NCBI GenBank assembly: GCA_050262775.1
Contig: JBLNEO010000156.1
Coordinates: forward strand, 1 to 64,000
Direction: 5' to 3'
Source: DATHTC01 sp050262775
GTDB lineage: Bacteria > Actinomycetota > Thermoleophilia > Gaiellales > Gaiellaceae
DNA: 64,000 nucleotides
Shown here piece by piece: positions 1 through 7,334 of the stretch (position 1 is its first letter; each line of letters begins with the position of its first letter). The notes beneath the pieces are model-generated. The model was given only the letters and a program-made list of their open reading frames with translations. It did not search any database and was not told the origin of the DNA. Made by a program: the position numbers and the translations under genes.

Positions 1-10
1 CCCCCCCCTG

Positions 11-90
11 CCCCCCCCCCCCCGGGGGCGCCCACCCACCACACCCGCGACTGTGTGGGTGCGGGCGGGCCCCCGCCCCCCCCCCCCCCC
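11..90. repeat. C-homopolymer tracts flanking an imperfect hairpin
   Basis: A run of 13 C (11-23) and a run of 15 C (76-90) bracket an imperfect inverted repeat. Five G at 24-28 can pair with C at 70-74, and the inner arms continue as CCC/ACCC blocks on the left and GGGT/GGGCG blocks on the right. It lies beyond the 3' end of the minus-strand gene ending at 229, so it could act as a terminator. Homopolymers at a sequence edge are also a common assembly artefact. Positions 91-228 hold nothing I can assign. Confidence 0.45.
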
Positions 91-228
91 GCCGTTACCG
101 GGAACTCTGCGAGGGATACGCGCTTCGGGCGCCGGTACCGCCCGGCGTCAACCCGTGGACGAGCAGGGGCCTGATGAGCGGCCGTGCCGACCGGAGCTCC
201 GTGTCTCTGTACGCGTTCGGGCGCGACC

Positions 229-528
229 TCATCCGGCACCGCGGCCGCGACGGCGCGGACCGCCGGCGTCGACGGGCAGCCGCCGCGCGCGAGCCTCGGC
301 GGCGAGCCCCGTCAGCAGCGCGGCGAACACAACCTGGCCGACGTCCCACACGACGAACGCCCAGCTCAGCTCCAGCTCGCCGGCGAAGTCGGCGATCGCA
401 CAGCCCGCCGGCACGGCGAGGACCGCGGCCACGGCCGGCGCGAGCCGACGCGGCGCCAGCCGCCACGCCGCGAGGCCGATCATGGCCCCCACGGCCATGG
501 GCAGTGCCTCGATCGGGATCGTCGTCAT
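229..528 (-). CDS. small hypothetical membrane protein, 99 aa
   Basis: I do not recognise the family. The protein has two hydrophobic stretches (about residues 8-24 and 30-48) and a weaker one at about 55-75, and ends in a basic Arg/Gly-rich tail, so a small multi-pass inner-membrane protein is likely. An AGGAG box lies about 9 nt before the ATG. It follows the Asp-box propeller gene on the same strand after only 28 bp and is probably co-transcribed with it. The overlapping longer reading in another frame has Arg/Ala-rich composition typical of a shadow. Function unknown. Confidence 0.5.
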   Translation of the reverse strand: MTTIPIEALPMAVGAMIGLAAWRLAPRRLAPAVAAVLAVPAGCAIADFAGELELSWAFVVWDVGQVVFAALLTGLAAEARARRLPVDAGGPRRRGRGAG

Positions 529-556
529 CTCGGGTCGCTCCTCTCTCCACCGGTGA

Positions 557-3412
557 TCACGCGGACCACACCCTGCGCTTGTAGGCCCCGCGGCCCATCG
601 TGCTCGCGTACAGCATCCTGCTCGTCCGGCGCAGCTCGAGCCCAGAGACGAATGCCCGCGGCGCGCCGTCGTTGAAGCTCTGCCAGGTCACGCCCCCGTC
701 CTGCGTGCGGAACAGCCCGATGTCCGTTGCCGCGTAGACGACGTCGCTGTTCAGGTGGTGGACGACGAGCGCGTTCACCGGGATGTCCGGGAGCGTCGCG
801 ATGCCGGTTCCGCTCGCATTCGTCCAGTGAGCGCCGCCGTCGGTCGACCGCCAGACGTGGGCCACGCCGAAGCCGGCGTAGCCGATGAAGAGCCGGTTCG
901 CGTCGCTGAAGCTGACGGCGATCGCCGCGATCACTCCGTACGGCGGCTTGTTCGCCGCGGCGTAGGGCTCGGCCCACGAGGAGCCGCTGTTCGTGCTGCG
1001 GTAGACCCGTCCGCTGGTCGTCGCGGCGTAGCAGACGCTCGGGTTCGCGTCGCTGATCGCGACGCGAGTCGCTCCCCCGTCCAGCGTCGCCGCGGCCGAC
1101 CAGTTGTTCCCCTGGTCGGTGCTCCGGAAGACCTGGCTGCCGCCGACGCAGAGCAGCCGGCTCGAGTCGCCGGGCCGGACGGCGAGATGCGCCGGCGTCG
1201 TGCCGGCGAGGCCGTTCACGATCGTCGTCCAGCTCGAGCCCCCGTTCGTGCTGCGGCGGAGGTTCGTGCTCCACGGCGTCACGTAGATGTTCTGCTCGCT
1301 GTTCGGGTCGACGATGAAGAAGCCGCCCTCGTTGCCGGCGCCCGTGTCGACCCAGTCCGCGGACCCGGTCGTCTGGACGATGCCCTGATCCTGCGTCGCA
1401 CCGCCGACGCGGAACGCGGCCGACTGCGACACGCCGATCGAGTAGAGCTGCGTGGCGACGAGCTGGTAGCTCTTCAACGTCCACGTCGCGCCGCCGTCCG
1501 TCGACTTGTAGACGCCGCCGTCCGTCGCCATGTAGACGACGTTCGAGTCCTCGGGGCTGTACACGATCGAGTGATGGTCGGAGTGCGTGCCGCCGACGCC
1601 GGAGAACGCGCTGCCGTTCGTCGAGCGCGAGACGCCGATCCCGGCGGCGAGGATCCGGCTGTGGTTGTTCGGATCGACGGCGATCACGTTCGTCCACTCG
1701 TTGTAGGTGGCGGGCTGGATGCCCGAGCCGAGCAACGTCCAGGTGTTGCCGCCGTTCGTCGAGCGATAGACATCGCCCGAGTCGGTCCCCATCTTCGCGA
1801 GGAGGAAGTTCGTCCCGTTCGTGCCGTTGTGGCCCTGGGCGAGCTTGATCCAGTTCGCAGCCGAGCCGGTCGGGATCCCGCTCGAGAGCAGCGTCCAGGT
1901 CGCGCCGCCGTCGGTGCTGCGGTACACGCCCGAATTCCAGACGCCGACGAAGAGCCGGCTCGGGTCGGTCGGGTCCATCAGCGCGTCCGAGACGTGGTCG
2001 GTTCGGAGGTTCGTCCACGTCGCGCCGCCGTCGGTCGTCCGGTGGAAGCCGGCGTTGCCGGCGACGTAGACGACGTCGGGGTTCCAGGGGTGGACGAGCA
2101 CCTTGGTGCAGCGCGTGCTCGAGATCGGCGCGCAGAGCGTCCACGAGCCGCCTGCGGTGTCGGTCTTGTAGACGCCGACGCCGCCCCACGACGGCCCCCA
2201 GCCGGGCGTGTCCTCGCCGGTGGCGGCGTAGACGTAGTTCGGGTTGCTCGGCGAGACCGCGATGCCGCCGATCGCGAGCGAGAGCTCCTGCGACATCATC
2301 GGCAGCCAGCTGTTGCCGCCGTTGACGGTCTTCCAGACGCCGCCGTTCGCGGTGCCTGCCCAGACGACGTTCTCCGTCACGGGATGGATGGCGAGGCATT
2401 TGACCCGGCCGTTGATGTTGCGCGGACCGATCGACGTCCACTCGAGCGGGAAGAAGGGCCAGTCGATCGGCGGCCACCAGAGCTTCGGCGGCCACTTGAC
2501 GGGCGGCCACGGCCAGCCGTGCGGCGGGGGCCAGAGCGGCGGGCAGATGTCGTCGAGGATGTCCCACTCGAGCATCCCCCGCTCGGGCAGCTCGAGCTCG
2601 CCCAGGCGCTTCCTCAGCCCGTCGAGGTCGAGGTCGCCCGTGGGCAGATCGAGCTCCTCCAGCCCCTCGGGGCCCGCCGGGCCGCGTCCACCGCGCGTCC
2701 GTGCCTTTCCGCCGGGGAGCACGAGCGCGGCCACCCCGTCGAGCAGCTCCTTCGTCGTCTGCCTGCGCCGCCTCGAGAGCTCGACCTGCGGCCGCAGCGC
2801 GTGCAGGAGCGCGACGCCGTGCAGCAGGGCGGGGTCGGCGGGAAGGCCCGCCGCGACGTACGTCCCCGGCCGGTGGGCGCGCACCCACGCGTAGCTCGCG
2901 TCCTGCGCCGGCCCCGAGCGCGGCACGAGCACCCACGCGGCCGTGTCCTCGTCGAACCGGAACATCCTGATGCTCGAAAGGTCGACCTCGCGCGCGGCCT
3001 CGCGCGGGATCGCCACCTTGACGTCAACGCCCTCGGGCAGCTTCGCGTCGTCGAACGTCACGGCGACCGGCTCGCCGACGAAGCCGAGACCGGAGCGCGG
3101 CGCGGGATTCTTCGTTCGCCGGACACGGACGCCCGCTCCCCGCTCGGCGACGGCGGCGTAGCCGCGCGCCGGCGGCCCGCCGCGCGGGTCGAGGATGATC
3201 TGCGGCGGCAGCTGCTCGAGCCGCACCGTGTGCTCGACGGCCTGGCGCACCTGCAGGTCGGTGCCGATCGCGCTGCGGTCGCCGTGGTAGAGGCGGAACC
3301 ACTCGAGCCTGCGCTCGAAGTTCCCGACCTCGTCGCTCTTGTCGCGCTCGCGTCCCCGGCCGGCCTTGGCTTCGGCGGAGCGGGCCTTGATCCAGTACTC
3401 GTCAGGGCTCAT
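557..3412 (-). CDS. Asp-box (BNR) beta-propeller protein with Trp/Pro-rich linker, 951 aa
   Basis: About twelve Asp-box motifs of the S-T-D/N-G-G-x-T-W type are spread over residues 330-940. They are typical of VPS10/sortilin-like, sialidase-like and xyloglucanase-type propellers that bind or cleave glycans or peptides. The first 45 residues are charged and contain a FERR-EW-RL-G motif shared with the divergent 75-aa protein. About residues 288-325 form a linker with eight Trp and many Pro. No signal peptide or lipobox is visible, which is odd for such a propeller. ATG at 3412 is chosen because AGGGGAGG lies 5 nt upstream; a GTG seven codons earlier is the alternative. No catalytic residues can be assigned, so an enzymatic role is open. 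The 99-aa membrane gene follows. Confidence 0.8.
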   Translation of the reverse strand: MSPDEYWIKARSAEAKAGRGRERDKSDEVGNFERRLEWFRLYHGDRSAIGTDLQVRQAVEHTVRLEQLPPQIILDPRGGPPARGYAAVAERGAGVRVRRTKNPAPRSGLGFVGEPVAVTFDDAKLPEGVDVKVAIPREAAREVDLSSIRMFRFDEDTAAWVLVPRSGPAQDASYAWVRAHRPGTYVAAGLPADPALLHGVALLHALRPQVELSRRRRQTTKELLDGVAALVLPGGKARTRGGRGPAGPEGLEELDLPTGDLDLDGLRKRLGELELPERGMLEWDILDDICPPLWPPPHGWPWPPVKWPPKLWWPPIDWPFFPLEWTSIGPRNINGRVKCLAIHPVTENVVWAGTANGGVWKTVNGGNSWLPMMSQELSLAIGGIAVSPSNPNYVYAATGEDTPGWGPSWGGVGVYKTDTAGGSWTLCAPISSTRCTKVLVHPWNPDVVYVAGNAGFHRTTDGGATWTNLRTDHVSDALMDPTDPSRLFVGVWNSGVYRSTDGGATWTLLSSGIPTGSAANWIKLAQGHNGTNGTNFLLAKMGTDSGDVYRSTNGGNTWTLLGSGIQPATYNEWTNVIAVDPNNHSRILAAGIGVSRSTNGSAFSGVGGTHSDHHSIVYSPEDSNVVYMATDGGVYKSTDGGATWTLKSYQLVATQLYSIGVSQSAAFRVGGATQDQGIVQTTGSADWVDTGAGNEGGFFIVDPNSEQNIYVTPWSTNLRRSTNGGSSWTTIVNGLAGTTPAHLAVRPGDSSRLLCVGGSQVFRSTDQGNNWSAAATLDGGATRVAISDANPSVCYAATTSGRVYRSTNSGSSWAEPYAAANKPPYGVIAAIAVSFSDANRLFIGYAGFGVAHVWRSTDGGAHWTNASGTGIATLPDIPVNALVVHHLNSDVVYAATDIGLFRTQDGGVTWQSFNDGAPRAFVSGLELRRTSRMLYASTMGRGAYKRRVWSA

Positions 3413-3526
3413 CACGGCCTCCCCTGTGCTCACCGAGCAGGAAGCCGCAATCGCTCGATCGTGGAATTCGGCTGCGGCGAGTCAACAGGACTCCCCAACC
3501 GCCGTCAAGGGGCGGCGATACGGCCC

Positions 3527-3532
3527 TACACT
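3527..3532 (+). promoter_or_regulatory. -10 box of a leaderless promoter (TACACT)
   Basis: TACACT is followed by 7 nt and then the ATG at 3540, so the transcript would begin at or next to the start codon. The -35 region is not clear; CGTCAA at 3503-3508 is a weak candidate. Confidence 0.6.
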
Positions 3533-3539
3533 GCGGTGC

Positions 3540-3767
3540 ATGCCACACCCCGAGGAGCCTGCGCCGTCGACCCCGGACGAGGAGCGGGAGCGGCGGGAAG
3601 CGGAGGAGCTCGAGTCGTTCGAGCGCCGGGCCGAGTGGTCGCGGCTGCACTACGGGACACCGCCCGACGACGCCGACGAGCGGAGGCGCAGGGCGGTCGA
3701 GCACGCCGAGGCGATGCCGGAAGAGGACGCCACGCCGCCGGACGAGGACCGCGAGCCCGGGGGTTGA
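3540..3767 (+). CDS. small charged protein sharing the propeller's N-terminal module, 75 aa
   Basis: This is an acidic, helix-rich, soluble 75-residue protein without membrane segments. Its centre (about residues 22-60) reads FERRAEWSRLHYG and later R-x-AVEH, matching FERRLEWFRLYHG and R-x-AVEH near the N terminus of the divergent propeller protein. The two genes therefore share a short module of unknown function, here as a stand-alone form. The ATG at 3540 is chosen over the far-upstream in-frame start because a TACACT box lies 7 nt before it. Function unknown; a partner or antagonist of the propeller protein is possible but only inferred. Confidence 0.65.
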   Translation: MPHPEEPAPSTPDEERERREAEELESFERRAEWSRLHYGTPPDDADERRRRAVEHAEAMPEEDATPPDEDREPGG

Positions 3768-3806
3768 CACCCTGCGCTCGTCGCCGGCGGCGTGCCGTGC
3801 GGGCCG

Positions 3807-4955
3807 TCAATGCGGCCCCGACATCGGTCCGGCGGCTGCGAGACGGCTCAGCCCGAACGGCGTCAGGTCGAACCGCTGTCGCTCGCCGGTCGCCAGGTCG
3901 GCCAGCACCTCGCCGATCGCCGGCGCGAACTTGAAGCCGTGCCCCGAGCACGGGCTGGCGACGATGACGCGCTCGTCGTCGGGGAGACGGTCGATCACGA
4001 AGTGCTCGTCGGGCGTGTTGGTGTAGAGGCAGACGGCCGCCTCGCGCAGCTCGCCGTCGCCGCCCGGGAAGTAGCGCCGGACGAGCTCGCGGATCGTCCT
4101 CTCGTCCTCCGTGCGGAGCTCGCGGTCGACCGTCTTCGGCGTCGTCCGCTCGCCGTGATGGTGCACCGCGACCTTGAAGCCGTCGCCGACGTCCGGGAAG
4201 CCGTAGAAGGCCCAGCCGGGCGTCCATTCCCAGACGAAGACGGGGAAGCGCTCGGGCGCGAACAGCGCCGGCTCCTGCGGGGCGAGCCACAGCAGCGGCT
4301 GCCGGGCCACGGCGAAGAGCCCCGCGAGCCCGGGCACGAGCTCCGGCAGCCACGGCCCCGCCGCCACGATCACCTGGTCGGCGACGTACGCGGCGCGCTC
4401 GGTGCGGAGCACGGTGCCGTCCAGCTCGCGCACGGGCTCGTCGAACCGAAGCTCGGCGCCGGCGTCCGCCGCCAGCGCGAGCGTCGCCTCCACCGCCGCC
4501 TCGGGCTCGAGGAAGCCGGCGCGCGGCTCGAAGATCGCCTCGTGCCCGTCCGGCACCGCGTAGGCGGGGAACCGCTCGCGCACCTCCCGCGCCGACAGCT
4601 CCTCGAAGGGCAGGCCGTGCTCGACCGCACTTGCGCGCGCGCCGGCGACGACCTCGGAGTCGGGCGCGCCGAGCATCAGCCCGCCCGTGACCGTCAGAAG
4701 CCGTGCGCCGGACCGCTCCTCCAGCCGCCGCCAGAGCTCGTACGCGCGCTGCACGATCGGCACGTAGAGCGGCTCCTCGAAGTACGCCTCGCGGATGATC
4801 CGCGTCCTGCCGTGCGTCGACCCGAGCGTGTGCGGCGGCCGGTGGCGGTCGACCCCGAGCACCCGCCGTCCGCGGGACGCCAGCTCGAGCGCGGCCTGAC
4901 TCCCCATCGCGCCGAGGCCCACCACGGCGACGTCGTAGGCGCGCGACACCGCCAT
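3807..4955 (-). CDS. FAD-dependent sarcosine / N-methyl amino acid oxidase family protein, 382 aa
   Basis: The N terminus carries the dinucleotide-binding motif GLGAMGS, and the C terminus has the family signature CLYTNTPDEHFVID followed by SGHGFKFAPAIGE. Cys309 in that signature corresponds to the cysteine that binds FAD covalently in monomeric sarcosine oxidase and N-methyltryptophan oxidase. Length (382 aa) fits the family, which oxidises secondary or cyclic amines such as sarcosine, pipecolate or proline derivatives to imines and H2O2. It follows the hydroxyproline dehydratase-like gene by 50 bp on the same strand, suggesting imino-acid catabolism. It also has its own TAGGCT box 9 nt before the ATG. 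Substrate is not determined by sequence. Confidence 0.85.
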   Translation of the reverse strand: MAVSRAYDVAVVGLGAMGSQAALELASRGRRVLGVDRHRPPHTLGSTHGRTRIIREAYFEEPLYVPIVQRAYELWRRLEERSGARLLTVTGGLMLGAPDSEVVAGARASAVEHGLPFEELSAREVRERFPAYAVPDGHEAIFEPRAGFLEPEAAVEATLALAADAGAELRFDEPVRELDGTVLRTERAAYVADQVIVAAGPWLPELVPGLAGLFAVARQPLLWLAPQEPALFAPERFPVFVWEWTPGWAFYGFPDVGDGFKVAVHHHGERTTPKTVDRELRTEDERTIRELVRRYFPGGDGELREAAVCLYTNTPDEHFVIDRLPDDERVIVASPCSGHGFKFAPAIGEVLADLATGERQRFDLTPFGLSRLAAAGPMSGPH

Positions 4956-4964
4956 CTCCCGCGG

Positions 4965-4970
4965 AGCCTA
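4965..4970 (-). promoter_or_regulatory. possible -10 box (TAGGCT) of the flavin oxidase gene
   Basis: On the minus strand TAGGCT is followed by 9 nt and the ATG at 4955. It suggests the oxidase can be transcribed separately from the upstream dehydratase gene, with an almost leaderless mRNA. Confidence 0.4.
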
Positions 4971-5005
4971 CCGCCGCGGCCGCCGAACGCCGCCTGACCG
5001 GATCG

Positions 5006-5977
5006 TCACCGCAGCACGAAGCCGGTGCCGAGGTCGTCACGGGGGTCCAGGACGAAGCGGTGCTCGCCCGTTCGGAACGCCGTGCCCTCGACCTCGGTGA
5101 GCACGCCGTCGGGGACTCGGCCGACCAGGGACGCGCGGAAGGACGTGCCGATGATCGACTCGTTGCGCCAGCTCGAGCCGTCGTCGAGCACGCCGTCGTC
5201 CGCGAGCAGTGCGGTTCGGGCGGAGGTGGCCGAGCCGGTGGGGGACCGGTCGACCTCGCCGTCGGCGAAGACGACGACGTTGCGGTGGTGAGCGGGACCG
5301 AGTTGTTCGTGGATCACCGTCCCGTAGATGCCCGACAGCCGCGGGTCGACCGGATGGACGGCGACGTCGGTCACCTCGAGCGCCGCCTTGATCTCGCGGC
5401 CCCGACGGATCAGCTCCGGGAGCGCCGACGCCGAGAGGGGAAGGCCGAGGTCCGCCGCCGCGACGAACGCGTAGATGGCGCCGCCGTACGCGACGTCGAC
5501 GCGGACATCGCCGGCGGCGACGCCGCGTGCGACCACGTAGGCGGGGACGTTCCGGAACGCGACCCGCTCCACCGCGCCGGCGCGACACGTCACTCGCGCC
5601 ACGACCCGTCCGGAGGGAACGTCGATCCTCACGTCGACCTCGCCGTCGACCGGCGCCGCCACACGCCCGGACTCCACCGCCCAGGCCCCGAGCGCGATCG
5701 TGCCGTGGCCACAGGCAGTGGAGTAGCCGTCCTTGTGCCAGAAGAGGACGCCGAAGTCGGCGCCGTCGTCGTCCGGCGGAACGATGAAACCGCCGTACAT
5801 GTCGGCATGGCCACGCGGCTCGTGGCAGAGCAGCCGCCGCACACGCTCAACCGCCTCCGAGGAGCTCGCGTGGTCACGGCGAGCGAGGACCGACCGCCCG
5901 GAGATCTCCACGCTCCCCTCCTCGACGATCCGGAACGGCTCACCGGCGGTGTGGTAGTCGGTCGCCGCGATCCACAC
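5006..5977 (-). CDS. proline racemase superfamily, probable trans-3-hydroxy-L-proline dehydratase, 323 aa
   Basis: This is a member of the proline racemase / hydroxyproline epimerase fold. The first catalytic Cys is present (Cys89, in STACGHGTIAL). The second catalytic position, Cys in racemases and epimerases (SPCGTGT), is Thr247 here (DRSPTGSATSAR). A Cys/Thr pair is the hallmark of trans-3-hydroxy-L-proline dehydratases, which yield delta-1-pyrroline-2-carboxylate. The start is GTG, 6 nt after a GATACT box. The flavin oxidase gene lies 50 bp downstream, and both could serve degradation of proline derivatives. The assignment as dehydratase rather than epimerase rests on this one substitution. 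Confidence 0.8.
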   Translation of the reverse strand: MWIAATDYHTAGEPFRIVEEGSVEISGRSVLARRDHASSSEAVERVRRLLCHEPRGHADMYGGFIVPPDDDGADFGVLFWHKDGYSTACGHGTIALGAWAVESGRVAAPVDGEVDVRIDVPSGRVVARVTCRAGAVERVAFRNVPAYVVARGVAAGDVRVDVAYGGAIYAFVAAADLGLPLSASALPELIRRGREIKAALEVTDVAVHPVDPRLSGIYGTVIHEQLGPAHHRNVVVFADGEVDRSPTGSATSARTALLADDGVLDDGSSWRNESIIGTSFRASLVGRVPDGVLTEVEGTAFRTGEHRFVLDPRDDLGTGFVLR

Positions 5978-5983
5978 GGGTCG

Positions 5984-5989
5984 AGTATC
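5984..5989 (-). promoter_or_regulatory. possible -10 box (GATACT), minus strand
   Basis: GATACT lies 6 nt before the GTG start at 5977, the same geometry as other leaderless starts here, although the first base departs from TANNNT. It lies back to back with the ECF promoter of the plus strand. Confidence 0.4.
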
Positions 5990-6026
5990 GCAGCCGTCCG
6001 ACGCTCGGCTCGGGCCCGCACCCCGC

Positions 6027-6059
6027 GCAATCCTCCGGCGCCGCCGCGCCGGTATACCC
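6027..6059 (+). promoter_or_regulatory. ECF sigma-type promoter, copy 1 (autoregulatory)
   Basis: GCAATCC (6027-6033), 17 nt, then GGTATACCC (6051-6059), ending 4 nt before the GTG of the sigma gene. The same two boxes with the same 17-nt spacing precede the lipoprotein gene at 7335. The pair is the expected target of the sigma factor encoded at 6064. Confidence 0.75.
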
Positions 6060-6063
6060 GGAC

Positions 6064-6615
6064 GTGAGCAGCTCCGACGAAGCGCTTCTCGCCGGGCTCG
6101 CGGCGGGCGACCGCGACGCCTCGGCGGAGTTCGTGCGCCGTTTCCAGCGGCGGGCGTACGGCCTGGCCCGGACGATCGTCCGCGACCGGGGAACGGCCGA
6201 GGAGGTCGCCCAGGAGGCCTTCGTGCGAGCGTGGCGATACGGCGCGAGCTACGACGCGCGCCGCGGCAGCGTCCTCACGTGGCTGCTCGCGATCGTCCGG
6301 AACGTCGCCGTCGACCGGCTGCGCCTCGCGCAGCCCGAGCCGCTCGATTCCGAGCTCCTCGAAGCGAAGCTGCAGCTCGCCGGCACGCGCTCGTCCCGCG
6401 ACGAGCATGCCGGCGTGGGCGAGCGAGACGAGCTGCGTCGCGCGCTCGCGGGCCTTCCCGAGGAGCAGCGCCGCGCGCTCCTGCTCGCGTCCTACTTCGG
6501 CCGGACCGCCGCGGAGATCGCCGAGCTCGAGGCGATCCCGCTCGGGACGGCCAAGACGCGGATCCGCACGGCCATGCGCCGGCTCCGCGCCGAGCTGGAG
6601 GTGCGCGATGGCTGA
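6064..6615 (+). CDS. ECF-type RNA polymerase sigma factor, 183 aa
   Basis: Region 2 (about residues 20-85) contains AEEVAQEAFVRAW and the recognition helix LTWLLAIVRNVAVDRLR. Region 4 (about residues 120-175) contains LPEEQRRALLLASYFGRTAA with a typical helix-turn-helix ending in GTAKTRIR. The size and lack of region 1 fit group 4 (ECF) sigma factors. The stop overlaps the start of the anti-sigma gene by 8 bp, and a secreted lipoprotein gene follows, as in SigK/RskA-type loci. GTG is taken as the start because the promoter boxes end 4 nt before it, implying a leaderless message. It likely transcribes its own operon and the lipoprotein gene. Confidence 0.9.
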   Translation: MSSSDEALLAGLAAGDRDASAEFVRRFQRRAYGLARTIVRDRGTAEEVAQEAFVRAWRYGASYDARRGSVLTWLLAIVRNVAVDRLRLAQPEPLDSELLEAKLQLAGTRSSRDEHAGVGERDELRRALAGLPEEQRRALLLASYFGRTAAEIAELEAIPLGTAKTRIRTAMRRLRAELEVRDG

Positions 6616-7291
6616 CGAGCGCCGCCACGACACGCGTGAGCTGCTCGCCGAGGTCGCGCTGGGAATCGCCGACGGCGCCGAGCGCGCCCGCGTGCTGGAG
6701 CACGTGACGGAGTGCGCCGAGTGCCGGCTCGAGCTCGAGCGCCAGTCCGCGATCGCCGACGAGCTCCTCCTGCTGGCGCCGGAGCAGGAGCCTCCGCTCG
6801 GCTTCGAGCTCGGCGTGCTGCGCGCGATCGAGCCCACTGCCTCGGGGCCGCGCTCGATCACGAGCCGGATCCGACGCGCGTGGCCGGCGATCGCCGCGGG
6901 CGCCGCCGCGGTCGCCATCACCGCCGGCGGACTGCTCTTCGCCTTCCAGGACGACCGCCGCCTGGCCGACGAGTATCGCGCTGCGCTGACGGAGGCGAAC
7001 GGGCGCTACTTCGGCGCCGTTCGGCTCGCCGACGCGGCCGGTCGACCCGGGGGCGTGCTCTTCCGCTACCGCGGCTCCCCGTCGTGGATCCTCGTCACCG
7101 TCGCGCCGCCGTACCGTGCGTCGATCGAGCGTGCCGAGCTCGTCGACCGCAACGGCCGCAGGATCCCCCTCCCGTCCTTCCGGCTCGCCGACGGGACGTG
7201 GGGTGGCGCGGTCCCCCTCGAGCTCGAGGAGGTGGCCGCCGTTCACCTCCTCGACGCGAACGGTCGCCCCGTGCTCGTCGCCGGGTCCTGA
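6608..7291 (+). CDS. membrane anti-sigma factor (zinc-binding ZAS plus RskA-like), 227 aa
   Basis: The cytoplasmic N terminus carries the zinc anti-sigma signature H-x3-C-x2-C (HVTECAEC, about residues 34-41), preceded by helices typical of ZAS domains. One membrane segment follows (about residues 87-108, ending GGLLFAF). The roughly 115-residue extracytoplasmic domain resembles the RskA sensory part. The ATG overlaps the sigma gene's stop by 8 bp, so the two are translationally coupled. By family knowledge it sequesters the sigma factor at the membrane until a signal triggers its degradation; the signal is not evident. Confidence 0.85.
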   Translation: MADERRHDTRELLAEVALGIADGAERARVLEHVTECAECRLELERQSAIADELLLLAPEQEPPLGFELGVLRAIEPTASGPRSITSRIRRAWPAIAAGAAAVAITAGGLLFAFQDDRRLADEYRAALTEANGRYFGAVRLADAAGRPGGVLFRYRGSPSWILVTVAPPYRASIERAELVDRNGRRIPLPSFRLADGTWGGAVPLELEEVAAVHLLDANGRPVLVAGS

Positions 7292-7297
7292 GCGCGC

Positions 7298-7330
7298 GCA
7301 ATCCCTCCGGCGCGCGACGGCGGTAGACCC
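7298..7330 (+). promoter_or_regulatory. ECF sigma-type promoter, copy 2
   Basis: GCAATCC (7298-7304), 17 nt, GGTAGACCC (7322-7330), then 4 nt and the ATG at 7335. It is nearly identical in sequence and identical in spacing to the promoter of the sigma gene. It starts 7 bp after the anti-sigma stop, so the lipoprotein gene is a separate transcription unit of the same regulon. Confidence 0.75.
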
Positions 7331-7334
7331 CGGT

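Noticed and set aside
2437..2550. GGCGGCCAC repeats in the propeller gene as a CRISPR or satellite array
   Set aside because: Spacing and sequence are irregular and explained by the Trp/Pro-rich coding segment.
755..3934. 1059-codon open frame on the plus strand opposite the propeller gene
   Set aside because: Antisense shadow typical of very GC-rich DNA; low-complexity Arg/Val/Asp composition and no domain, while the opposite strand has clear Asp-box repeats.
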